This document shows, one piece after another, positions 1 to 5,385 of a DNA stretch of 8,399 bases. Under the pieces are notes generated by a model. The model saw nothing but the letters and a program-made list of their open reading frames with translations, was not told where the DNA came from and made no database searches. The stretch lies in the NCBI GenBank assembly GCA_902462035.1, contig CABQAC010000085.1, positions 1 through 8,399 on the forward strand, in the 5' to 3' direction. How positions within the stretch are numbered: the stretch's first letter is position 1; the number at the start of each line of letters is the position of its first letter. Source of the stretch: an uncultured Eubacteriales bacterium (GTDB lineage Bacteria > Bacillota > Clostridia > Oscillospirales > Acutalibacteraceae). A program made the position numbers and the translations under genes.

Positions 1-922
1 AAAAACGATAAATGGTAGCAGGCGCGCAGAACGTGGTGGGGCGCAGGCGCATAATCGCCTCCAGCATGTCGTGGGGCTGGAACTTCTCGGTATCGTAAGC
101 GCCAATGGCCGCGCCGCAGATCCACTGGCCGTAAATTTTGCCCCAGGCGAACTTAGCCCAGCCGGAATCGGTTTGGGTCAGGTGAACGGTGTTTTCCTGC
201 ACCTGCTGCCAATAGCGCGCGGTGGTTATATGCCCCAGCGGAAAAGCAAAGTCGTGCCACACCATTTTAGGCATGCCGGTGGTGCCGGAAGAAAAGTAAA
301 TGAGCATGCAGTCGTCGTTACGGGTAGCGCCCGCGCCGGTGGGCCGCTCCCAATGAAAATCCTGCCGGTAAAGTTCCCGTCCAAAATCGAGAAAACCCTG
401 GCGGAGGGGCGCGCCGCCGCCAAGAGTGGCGACCAGCGGCGTTTGGGCGCAGTCTGGCAGAGCGCTTGCAATGTGCCCTGTAATTTCCTCGTCGGCAATG
501 CTGACAATCATCTTCACATGAGCCGCGTTGCAGCGGTAGGAAATATCTTTGGGCGTCAGCTGATAGGTTGCGGGAATACAGATGGCGCCCAGCTTGCACA
601 GCCCGACGATGGCAAACCATACTTCGGGGCGCTGCTTTAGAATCAGCATCACCACATCGCCCTTGCCGATACCGTGGGATTGAAAGAAATTTGCCGCCTG
701 GTTGCTGATGCGGCTGACGTCTGAAAAAGTATAGGATTTCATTTGACCGCTGTCGTCGGTCCAAAGCAGGGCCAATTTTTCCGGCTCCACCCGTGCCCAT
801 TCGTCCACCACGTCGTAGCCGAAATTAAAATTTTCCGGCTTTTGGATGGTAAAATCGCGGCACATTTCCTCGTAACTTTTAAACTTTGTTTTGGGGCAGA
901 ATTTGTCAATTAAATAATCCAT
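1..922 (-). CDS. AMP-forming acyl-CoA synthetase (acetyl/medium-chain type), partial
   Basis: The family activates a carboxylic acid with ATP to an acyl-adenylate, then transfers the acyl group to CoA in the cytoplasm. I translated this frame by hand. It begins MDYLIDKFCPKTKF and stays open for 307 codons to the window edge, so about the first half of a roughly 550-residue enzyme is present and the C-terminal domain is missing. The key evidence is the AMP-binding P-loop, YFSSGTTGMPKMV at residues 209-221. Also family-like are LKLGAICIPATYQLT around residue 120 and FCAPATIYRF at the cut end, which resembles medium-chain acyl-CoA synthetases. The ATG at 922 was chosen because AGGGG lies about 9 bases upstream. 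An in-frame ATG at 931 has its ribosome site too close. The ribosome site overlaps the stop codon of the upstream regulator gene (14-bp gap), so the two are probably one transcript. Substrate cannot be told from this half. Confidence 0.9.
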   Translation of the reverse strand, partial: MDYLIDKFCPKTKFKSYEEMCRDFTIQKPENFNFGYDVVDEWARVEPEKLALLWTDDSGQMKSYTFSDVSRISNQAANFFQSHGIGKGDVVMLILKQRPEVWFAIVGLCKLGAICIPATYQLTPKDISYRCNAAHVKMIVSIADEEITGHIASALPDCAQTPLVATLGGGAPLRQGFLDFGRELYRQDFHWERPTGAGATRNDDCMLIYFSSGTTGMPKMVWHDFAFPLGHITTARYWQQVQENTVHLTQTDSGWAKFAWGKIYGQWICGAAIGAYDTEKFQPHDMLEAIMRLRPTTFCAPATIYRF

Positions 923-936
923 TTTTCGCATCCCCT

Positions 937-1482
937 TTATTCCTTGATGACGGTCAGAAAGGCCGCGGGGCCGTCCACCGCCCGCTGCCCGTGAGGGAGC
1001 TGCGGGTTAAAATAGATGCAGTCGCCTTCCGACAACACGTGCTCGCGGCCGTTAATGATGACACACATCTGCCCGGATACGACATAGTTGAATTCCTGTC
1101 CGGCGTGGGAAACCGGCTCTTGGGGCGGGTCGCTGGGGGATAGGCTGACCAGTAAAGGCTGCATTTCCCGGCCGATAAAGCCGTGGGCCAGGCTGGTACA
1201 GGAATAGCCGTACCGCGCAATGCCCGGCGCATGGCCTTTGCGGGTGATGAAATAGGTGTCCATTTTGGGGGTCTCGCCGGTGATCAGTTCGGTAAAATCA
1301 ATTTGCAGGATACCCGCGATATCGTATAATGTGCTGATGGGAATATCGATTTCCCCGCTTTCGAATTTTCGGTAGGTTTCCAGCGAGATGTTTAGCCGGT
1401 TCGCCATTTCGAACAGGCTGATCTCCAGGATTTCCCGCAGCTCCCGCATTCTATGCGGAATTTCCATCAATTCCTGATGCAT
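937..1482 (-). CDS. XRE-family regulator with C-terminal cupin domain
   Basis: This is a cytoplasmic DNA-binding transcription factor of 181 residues. Residues 11-65 form an XRE helix-turn-helix: MRELREILEISLFEMANRL is followed by the recognition segment SLETYRKFESGEIDIP. Residues 108-181 form a small cupin beta-barrel, with HAGQEFNYVVSGQ, a central SEGDCIYFNP turn and PHGQR. H126, E130 and H164 are candidate metal or ligand contacts. XRE-cupin proteins commonly sense a small molecule and often regulate an adjacent catabolic gene. The start at 1482 (MHQELMEIP) is preferred because AAAGGCGGTG lies 5-6 bases upstream; the reading frame extends further, but that extension is leader DNA. The downstream neighbour, 14 bp away, is an acyl-CoA synthetase, so its acyl substrate or product is a plausible effector (inference). 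Autoregulation through the divergent region is also plausible. No clear minus-strand promoter was found. Confidence 0.9.
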   Translation of the reverse strand: MHQELMEIPHRMRELREILEISLFEMANRLNISLETYRKFESGEIDIPISTLYDIAGILQIDFTELITGETPKMDTYFITRKGHAPGIARYGYSCTSLAHGFIGREMQPLLVSLSPSDPPQEPVSHAGQEFNYVVSGQMCVIINGREHVLSEGDCIYFNPQLPHGQRAVDGPAAFLTVIKE

Positions 1483-1554
1483 AAAAGCACCGCCTTTCTT
1501 CGGATTTAAGGGCCTGCCGCTCAATATCCGCATTTCTATCAACAAGAATAGCAT

Positions 1555-1589
1555 TTCCCGCGGCGTTTTTCCACCCTTTTTCGCGGGAA
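1555..1589. repeat. 8-bp inverted repeat in the divergent control region
   Basis: TTCCCGCG at 1555-1562 is the perfect reverse complement of CGCGGGAA at 1582-1589, with a 19-base spacer. It lies 73 bases upstream of the regulator start codon, so it could be an operator or a hairpin in the regulator mRNA leader. No T-run follows on either strand in a terminator position. The function is inferred only from placement. Confidence 0.45.
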
Positions 1590-1645
1590 TCAGCAAGGAC
1601 TGCCAAAAGAACACAAAATTAGTATCGGACGCCTGGGGCCTTGGA

Positions 1646-1674
1646 TTGACTTTCGGGAAAACGCCATTTATAAT
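1646..1674 (+). promoter_or_regulatory. Sigma-A-type promoter for the Asp-box propeller gene
   Basis: TTGACT (1646-1651) and TATAAT (1669-1674) are separated by exactly 17 bases, giving 11 of 12 consensus positions. Transcription should start near 1681, leaving a leader of about 85 bases before the ATG at 1767. The spacer contains GGGAAAACGCC (1655-1665), which recurs with one mismatch on the opposite strand at 1562-1572. This suggests a repressor could occlude the promoter. Confidence 0.85.
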
Positions 1675-1688
1675 GAACATACAGAAAA

Positions 1689-1716
1689 CGGTGCGTGGGT
1701 TCAACCTGGCGCACCG
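1689..1716 (+). promoter_or_regulatory. Leader hairpin in the 5' UTR of the propeller gene
   Basis: CGGTGCG (1689-1695) pairs perfectly with CGCACCG (1710-1716) across a 14-base loop. A five-T run follows at 1722-1726, five bases past the stem. The hairpin lies just downstream of the expected transcription start. It could be a weak attenuator or a stabilising 5' stem. The gap between stem and T-run makes a strong terminator unlikely. Confidence 0.3.
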
Positions 1717-1766
1717 CTCGCTTTTTGGCCGTAAATGGATATTATCACCGGTTGGGGAGGGCGCAT

Positions 1767-2810
1767 ATGAAACACGTGGTGGTCTGCTACGAACAAGGAA
1801 AATTCAACGGCTGGCCGGCAAACGGCGGCATTTGGATTTGGGGACAGGAAATTTTGGTCTCCTTCAACCACGGGCTTTATCATTATTACGACGACCGTCA
1901 CAGCATCGATCCAAACGCTCCCATGGCGGTGGCGTTTGCCCGCAGTCTGGACGGCGGCGAAACTTGGGCGAGCGAAATCCGCCCGGAGCTGTTTCGTTCG
2001 GCGGCGCGCCCGGTTCCGGATGGTGGGCTGGACTGCGCGCACCCGGATTTTGTGCTGCGGATTGGCCGTCCGGCGGTCGCGATTGAAGGCGATACCTTTG
2101 TGGTATCTTACGACCGGGGCCATACCTGGCAGGGGCCGTACGTGTTTCCGAATTTAGGGAACCCGCTGACTTCCCGCACCCGTTACCGGGTTTGGGGGCC
2201 GGGGCGGATGGACATTTACGCCTCGTGGCAAGATCCCGCCTTGGCGGGCATGTCCTACCAGGACCAGAGTTTTGTGCTGCGGACCGAGGATGGGGGGCAA
2301 AGCTGGCAGCGGCTTAGCCCCATGACCGATAACAAAGCCCGGGCGGTCATGCCCGACGTTGCCGTGCTGCCGGACGGAACGTTGGTTGCGGCGCTGCGGC
2401 GCAAGTCCGACCGGCTGCTGCCGGACGGTACCAGGGTGGAGGACAATTGGATTGCAGCGGTCCGGTCCGCCGACGGCGGCGCCCACTGGTCCATGGCGGC
2501 GGAACGGGCGGCGGAGACCTCCTGCAATATGGGGCGCAACGGCAACCCGGCGCTTGCCGTATTGCCGGACGGGCGGCTGGTGCTGGTGTTTGGGTACCGG
2601 GGGGAACATCCCGCCATAAAAGCCAGGGTATCGGCCGACGGCGGTTTTACCTGGGGGAAAGAAATCATCCTGCGGGACGACCCAAAGTCCCACGATATCG
2701 GTTACCCCAGGCTTACGGTGCGGCCGGACGGCACCCTTGTGGCGGTCTATTATTATACCAGCGCCGCGCTGCCCGAACAGCATATCGAGGCAACGCTGTT
2801 TACGGTATGA
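1767..2810 (+). CDS. Asp-box (BNR) beta-propeller protein, sialidase superfamily
   Basis: The protein has 347 residues and is probably a six-bladed beta-propeller of the sialidase/BNR_2 type. Five Asp-box repeats (S/T-x-D-x-G-x-T/S/H-W) are visible: residues 60-67, 114-121, 173-180, 234-241 and 289-296. Between them are beta-strand repeats of the LPDGTL/LPDGRL kind (residues 201, 276, 330). MGRNGNPAL near residue 265 is sialidase-like. There is no signal peptide, membrane anchor or sorting motif: the N-terminus MKHVVVCYEQGKFNGWPANG enters the fold directly, so the protein is probably cytoplasmic. I do not see the [YF]RIP motif expected in classical GH33 sialidases, so sialidase activity is not assured and another glycan-related role is possible. 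The start at 1767 is preceded by GGGGAGGG; a GTG 72 bases upstream is in frame but lies inside the leader hairpin. The gene is divergent from the regulator/ligase pair and followed by a terminator, so it is monocistronic. Confidence 0.85.
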   Translation: MKHVVVCYEQGKFNGWPANGGIWIWGQEILVSFNHGLYHYYDDRHSIDPNAPMAVAFARSLDGGETWASEIRPELFRSAARPVPDGGLDCAHPDFVLRIGRPAVAIEGDTFVVSYDRGHTWQGPYVFPNLGNPLTSRTRYRVWGPGRMDIYASWQDPALAGMSYQDQSFVLRTEDGGQSWQRLSPMTDNKARAVMPDVAVLPDGTLVAALRRKSDRLLPDGTRVEDNWIAAVRSADGGAHWSMAAERAAETSCNMGRNGNPALAVLPDGRLVLVFGYRGEHPAIKARVSADGGFTWGKEIILRDDPKSHDIGYPRLTVRPDGTLVAVYYYTSAALPEQHIEATLFTV

Positions 2811-2828
2811 CCCCGAATTTAGTTTTTT

Positions 2829-2884
2829 AAGGGGCGCACAGCGCCGGGGGCAAGGCCCCTTAGGGGGAAGGCGTTCCCCTTTTT
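2829..2884 (+). terminator. Tandem-hairpin intrinsic terminator after the propeller gene
   Basis: Two stems lie back to back. AAGGGGC (2829-2835) pairs with GCCCCTT (2855-2861). GGGGAA (2864-2869) pairs with TTCCCC (2874-2879) over a GGCG loop and is followed directly by TTTTT (2880-2884). An alternative inner stem, GGCGC/GCGCC around an ACA loop, lies at 2833-2845. Polarity fits termination of the plus-strand propeller transcript. The low-complexity GC-rich block may also be a copy of a dispersed intergenic repeat. Confidence 0.8.
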
Positions 2885-2914
2885 GGCTGGAAGGAAAAGG
2901 GAAAGGCGGATACG

Positions 2915-4045
2915 ATGTATCGATTGATGAAAACACAGGGTAAAGCGCGCCGCGGGGAAATTACCACGCCCCACGGTACGGTGCAGACCCCCCTGTTTAT
3001 GAATGTGGCGACTTGCGGTGCCATTAAAGGCGCGGTGTCGGCGTTGGATTTGGAGGAAATTCAATGTCAAATCCAGCTATGCAACACCTACCATCTGCAT
3101 TTGCGGCCGGGGGACGAATTGGTGCGCGACATGGGCGGCATCCGTGCTTTTACCCGCTGGAAGGGTCCGGTGCTGACCGACAGCGGCGGCTTCCAGGTGT
3201 TTTCGTTGTCCCAGCTGCGTAAAATTCGGGAGGAAGGCGTGACCTTTTCCTCCCACATCGACGGCCGGAAGATTTTTATGGGACCGGAAGAAAGCATGCG
3301 CATTCAGTCCAACTTGGGTTCCACCATTGCGATGGCTTTTGACGAATGCGTCGAAAACCCGGCTGCCTACGAGTACGCCAAGCAATCGGCCGGCCGCACG
3401 GTGCGCTGGCTGGTGCGCTGCAAAGCGGAAATGGCGCGGTTAAACGCCTTGCCCGGCACCATCAATCCCCGTCAGATGCTGTTCGGCATCAATCAGGGCT
3501 GCACCTTCGAGGATATCCGTATCGAACACATGAAACAGATTGCGGAACTTGGGTTGGACGGCTATGCCATCGGCGGGCTGGCGGTGGGGGAGCCGGCGGA
3601 GGAGATGTACCGCGTCATCGAAGCGGTGGAACCCTTTGCCCCGGCGGACAAGCCACGGTATTTGATGGGGGTGGGCACACCCACCAATATTTTGGAAGCG
3701 GTAGCCCGGGGGGTGGACATGTTCGATTGCGTCATGCCCAGCCGAAACGCCCGCCATGGCCGCATTTTTACCTGGAACGGTTCGTTGAACTTGTACAATG
3801 CCAAATACGAACGGGACCCAAGGCCCCTGGATGAAGACTGCGGCTGCCCCGCGTGCCGCAATTTTTCACGGGCGTATCTGCGCCATTTATTTAAAAGCGG
3901 CGAGATGCTGGCCCTTCGGCTGTGCGTGCTACATAATTTATATTTTTACAATACCCTGCTTGAACAGATCCGCCTGGCGCTGGACGAAGACCGGTTCGAC
4001 GCGTTTTACCGGGAACACCGGGAGAAAATCGACCGGCGGGTGTAA
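2915..4045 (+). CDS. tgt: tRNA-guanine(34) transglycosylase
   Basis: The enzyme exchanges guanine-34 in GUN-anticodon tRNAs (Tyr, His, Asp, Asn) for a queuosine precursor base. The protein is 376 residues, normal family length, and full-length. Aligned from memory to the Zymomonas enzyme, the catalytic residues are present: D89 in TDSGGFQVFS (general acid/base), D143 in AFDEC (base recognition) and nucleophile D271 in MFDCVMPSRNARHG. The zinc site is complete: C309, C311, C314 and H340. The pocket loop GGLAVGE (residues 220-226) keeps V224, the residue that, as I recall, is a glycine in queuine-preferring enzymes, so preQ1 use is the default guess. The ATG at 2915 follows GAAAGGCGGA at a short distance. 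queA, often next to tgt, is absent; yajC lies downstream in the usual tgt-yajC order. No clear promoter was found in the 30 bases between the upstream terminator and the start. Confidence 0.97.
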   Translation: MYRLMKTQGKARRGEITTPHGTVQTPLFMNVATCGAIKGAVSALDLEEIQCQIQLCNTYHLHLRPGDELVRDMGGIRAFTRWKGPVLTDSGGFQVFSLSQLRKIREEGVTFSSHIDGRKIFMGPEESMRIQSNLGSTIAMAFDECVENPAAYEYAKQSAGRTVRWLVRCKAEMARLNALPGTINPRQMLFGINQGCTFEDIRIEHMKQIAELGLDGYAIGGLAVGEPAEEMYRVIEAVEPFAPADKPRYLMGVGTPTNILEAVARGVDMFDCVMPSRNARHGRIFTWNGSLNLYNAKYERDPRPLDEDCGCPACRNFSRAYLRHLFKSGEMLALRLCVLHNLYFYNTLLEQIRLALDEDRFDAFYREHREKIDRRV

Positions 4046-4062
4046 ATTCTTTGTACAAGCCC

Positions 4063-4091
4063 TTGCGAAGGACGCGGAATATTGCTATAAT
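4063..4091 (+). promoter_or_regulatory. Extended -10 promoter for yajC
   Basis: TTGCGA (4063-4068) and TATAAT (4086-4091) are 17 bases apart, and TGC immediately precedes the -10 (extended -10). Transcription should begin near 4098, only about 25 bases before the yajC ATG. yajC can therefore be expressed independently of tgt. Confidence 0.8.
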
Positions 4092-4122
4092 CAGTACATT
4101 ACGTATGGAGGTGCACCTGTAA

Positions 4123-4470
4123 ATGAATTTGAACTTGATTCCTTTAACCGCATCGGATCCCTCAGCCGGCGGCGGTGTGATGAGCATTCTCTCGCTGATT
4201 ATTCCGTTCGGGCTGATGTTCGTTCTGATGTATTTTATGCTCATCCGCCCGCAGAACAAAAAGCGGAAAGCGGAAGATAAAATGCGCAAAAGCCTGCTGG
4301 TCGGGGATGAAATCACCACCATTGGCGGCATGATGGGGCGCGTTGTCAGCATCAAGGAGGATTCCGATTCCCTGGTGATCGAGACCGGCGCCGACCGCAG
4401 CAAAATCCGCATCAAGCGTTGGGCAATCGCCAGCTGCGACACGGTTCATGACGAGACCGAGACCCAGTAA
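4123..4470 (+). CDS. yajC: Preprotein translocase accessory subunit YajC
   Basis: YajC is a small single-pass membrane protein that associates with the SecDF-SecYEG export machinery. At 115 residues it fits the family. A glycine-rich N-terminal segment is followed by one hydrophobic helix (about residues 20-41, ending MYFMLIRPQ). Then comes the diagnostic RPQNKKRK basic patch (42-49) and the conserved small cytoplasmic domain LLVGDEITTIGGMMGRVVSI (59-78). The ATG follows GGAGGTG at 9 bases. It lies 77 bases after tgt, the common bacterial order, but secD/secF do not follow. Instead a small membrane protein and the SCIFF peptide genes come next, as is typical of Clostridia (from memory). Confidence 0.96.
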   Translation: MNLNLIPLTASDPSAGGGVMSILSLIIPFGLMFVLMYFMLIRPQNKKRKAEDKMRKSLLVGDEITTIGGMMGRVVSIKEDSDSLVIETGADRSKIRIKRWAIASCDTVHDETETQ

Positions 4471-4487
4471 TTTCGACTGGAATACGG

Positions 4488-4493
4488 TATAAT
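4488..4493 (+). promoter_or_regulatory. Possible -10 element upstream of the four-helix membrane protein
   Basis: A perfect TATAAT lies in the short gap after yajC, 65 bases before the next start codon. The sequence 16-18 bases upstream (around CAGTAA) does not resemble a -35 box and there is no TG extension. It may be a weak promoter or chance. Confidence 0.35.
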
Positions 4494-4558
4494 CCCCCGG
4501 CAGATTGAATATCAATAATCATACAAAAAAGTATTTGGTGTTCAGAGGGGGAACGTCC

Positions 4559-4972
4559 ATGAGGCGCGAAAAAGCCGTCCAGAAGGACACGCAGTTTATC
4601 ACATCCGTCCGCATTGTTTGTTTTGGCGCCGCGGTGGGGGCCATTGTCAGCACCGTCTTTTTGCTGTTGCTTTCCTATGCTTTTGTCGCGATGAAAAGCA
4701 TCCCACAAGGGGCGGTTGTGCCGCTCGGCGTTGCCATTGGCGCCATTGGCGCGTTTTTTGGCGGCTATACGTCCGGCCGGATTTCTAAGCAAAAGGGGCT
4801 TTTGTATGGCGTGGTTACCGCGCTGACGCTGTTTGCCCTGCTGTTTCTGTTCAGCCTGATCCTGGTAAAGGAGCCGATTTCCACCGTTTCGTTCATCAAA
4901 ATGGGCGTCATGCTGTTCGCCGGCGCGTTAGGCGGCATTTTAGGGGTCAATAAAAAAACGAAAATCCGGTAA
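4559..4972 (+). CDS. TIGR04086-type four-helix membrane protein
   Basis: The protein is strongly hydrophobic, 137 residues long, with four likely transmembrane helices at about 17-45, 51-71, 80-102 and 110-130. Both ends are basic (MRREK... and ...NKKTKIR). Small-residue motifs GAIGAFFGGYTSGR and AGALGGILGVNKK mark helices 2 and 4 and match what I recall of the TIGR04086/YrzE-like family of Firmicutes. The function is unknown. The ATG at 4559 is chosen for the strong AGAGGGGG site 8 bases upstream; a frame-open stretch 18 codons earlier lacks one. The position between yajC and scfA is a recurrent clostridial arrangement, as I remember it, which makes a role in export or processing of the SCIFF peptide conceivable but unproven. 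Confidence 0.8.
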   Translation: MRREKAVQKDTQFITSVRIVCFGAAVGAIVSTVFLLLLSYAFVAMKSIPQGAVVPLGVAIGAIGAFFGGYTSGRISKQKGLLYGVVTALTLFALLFLFSLILVKEPISTVSFIKMGVMLFAGALGGILGVNKKTKIR

Positions 4973-4984
4973 TTTGCCGGAAGG

Positions 4985-5025
4985 AATTGCGGTGCGGGCT
5001 GTGATTAGATTAGGCTGCAATTTTT
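4985..5025 (+). terminator. Weak terminator-like dyad before scfA
   Basis: AATTGC (4985-4990) pairs with GCAATT (5017-5022), and the arm ends in a TTTTT run (5021-5025). G-U pairs can extend the stem outward. The large loop and AT-rich stem make it weak. If real, it would partly separate the membrane-protein transcript from scfA. Confidence 0.3.
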
Positions 5026-5032
5026 CAAAGAA

Positions 5033-5045
5033 TTCCATGATGGAA
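5033..5045. promoter_or_regulatory. 13-bp palindrome upstream of scfA
   Basis: TTCCAT-G-ATGGAA is a perfect dyad with one central base, 77 bases before the scfA ATG. Its size and symmetry suit a dimeric DNA-binding protein. No scfA promoter boxes are recognisable nearby, so operator function is inference. Confidence 0.35.
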
Positions 5046-5080
5046 AACGAATAACGAATGGTGCAACAAAGGAGCGTGGG

Positions 5081-5102
5081 CATAACGCCCCGGTCCGTTA
5101 TG
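5081..5102 (+). promoter_or_regulatory. Leader hairpin next to the scfA ribosome binding site
   Basis: CATAACG (5081-5087) pairs perfectly with CGTTATG (5096-5102) around an 8-base loop. The scfA ribosome site AAAGGATG begins at 5103, directly after the stem. A second SD-like AAAGGAG lies just upstream at 5068-5074. The hairpin could tune ribosome access or stabilise a highly expressed short mRNA. Confidence 0.45.
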
Positions 5103-5121
5103 AAAGGATGGTCAAATAGTA

Positions 5122-5259
5122 ATGAAACACGTGAAGACGCTGAATAAGGCAAACTTGAAAGAAAGCGCTGTCAAGGGCGGCTGCGGCGAATGCCAGGCAT
5201 CCTGCCAGTCCGCTTGCAAGACTTCTTGCACGGTCGCCAACCAGAAGTGCGAAAAATAA
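5122..5259 (+). CDS. scfA: SCIFF ranthipeptide precursor (six cysteines in 45 residues)
   Basis: This is the precursor of a ribosomally made, radical SAM-modified peptide. The product is exactly 45 residues with six cysteines at 21, 24, 28, 32, 36 and 43 (spacing C-x2-C-x3-C-x3-C-x3-C-x6-C). The N-terminus MKHVKTLNKANLK is the conserved leader that recruits the maturase; the core CGECQASCQSACKTSCTV matches the SCIFF family almost word for word. In characterised homologues a thioether joins Cys32 to Thr37, and both residues are present here at those positions. The ATG at 5122 is preceded by AAAGGATG about 11 bases upstream, and stop codons block any longer form. The maturase gene follows after a terminator hairpin. 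No transporter or dedicated protease is in view, so the fate of the modified peptide is unknown; a signalling role has been proposed for solventogenic clostridia. Confidence 0.97.
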   Translation: MKHVKTLNKANLKESAVKGGCGECQASCQSACKTSCTVANQKCEK

Positions 5260-5282
5260 TTCGCCGACGGCGGGAAAACGAG

Positions 5283-5315
5283 CAGAAGGGACAGTTTCCT
5301 GTCCCTTCTGTTTTT
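5283..5315 (+). terminator. Perfect 12-bp intrinsic terminator between scfA and scfB
   Basis: CAGAAGGGACAG (5283-5294) is perfectly complementary to CTGTCCCTTCTG (5299-5310), with a TTTC tetraloop and TTTTT immediately after (5311-5315). It begins 23 bases past the scfA stop. It should end most transcripts after the peptide gene, leaving only read-through for the maturase, and could also protect the short mRNA's 3' end. Confidence 0.92.
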
Positions 5316-5385
5316 CGTCATAGGGAATGCTTGCTGTCTCGATTGGGGCAAAATCCCATTCTCAGTGGAAAGGAATATCATCAAT

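Noticed and set aside
71..640. 189-codon plus-strand open frame
   Set aside because: Antisense to the acyl-CoA synthetase, no ribosome site and composition typical of a high-GC shadow.
318..800. 160-codon minus-strand open frame
   Set aside because: Out-of-frame shadow of the acyl-CoA synthetase; the correct frame carries the AMP-binding P-loop and this one has no recognisable motif.
1482..1704. N-terminal extension of the XRE-cupin protein to 1704
   Set aside because: The extension would run across the divergent promoter and lacks a ribosome site, whereas the ATG at 1482 has a strong one and begins just before the HTH.
2154..2936. 260-codon minus-strand open frame
   Set aside because: Antisense to the Asp-box propeller gene and runs through its terminator; rich in Pro/Arg/Gly as expected of a shadow.
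3891..4442. 183-codon minus-strand open frame
   Set aside because: Spans antisense of tgt end, the yajC promoter and yajC; no motif and no ribosome site.
5100..5147. 15-codon upstream open frame (ATG AAA GGA TGG...) overlapping scfA
   Set aside because: Its ATG lies in the leader hairpin and the nearest SD-like AAAGGAG is about 26 bases away; more likely chance than a leader peptide.
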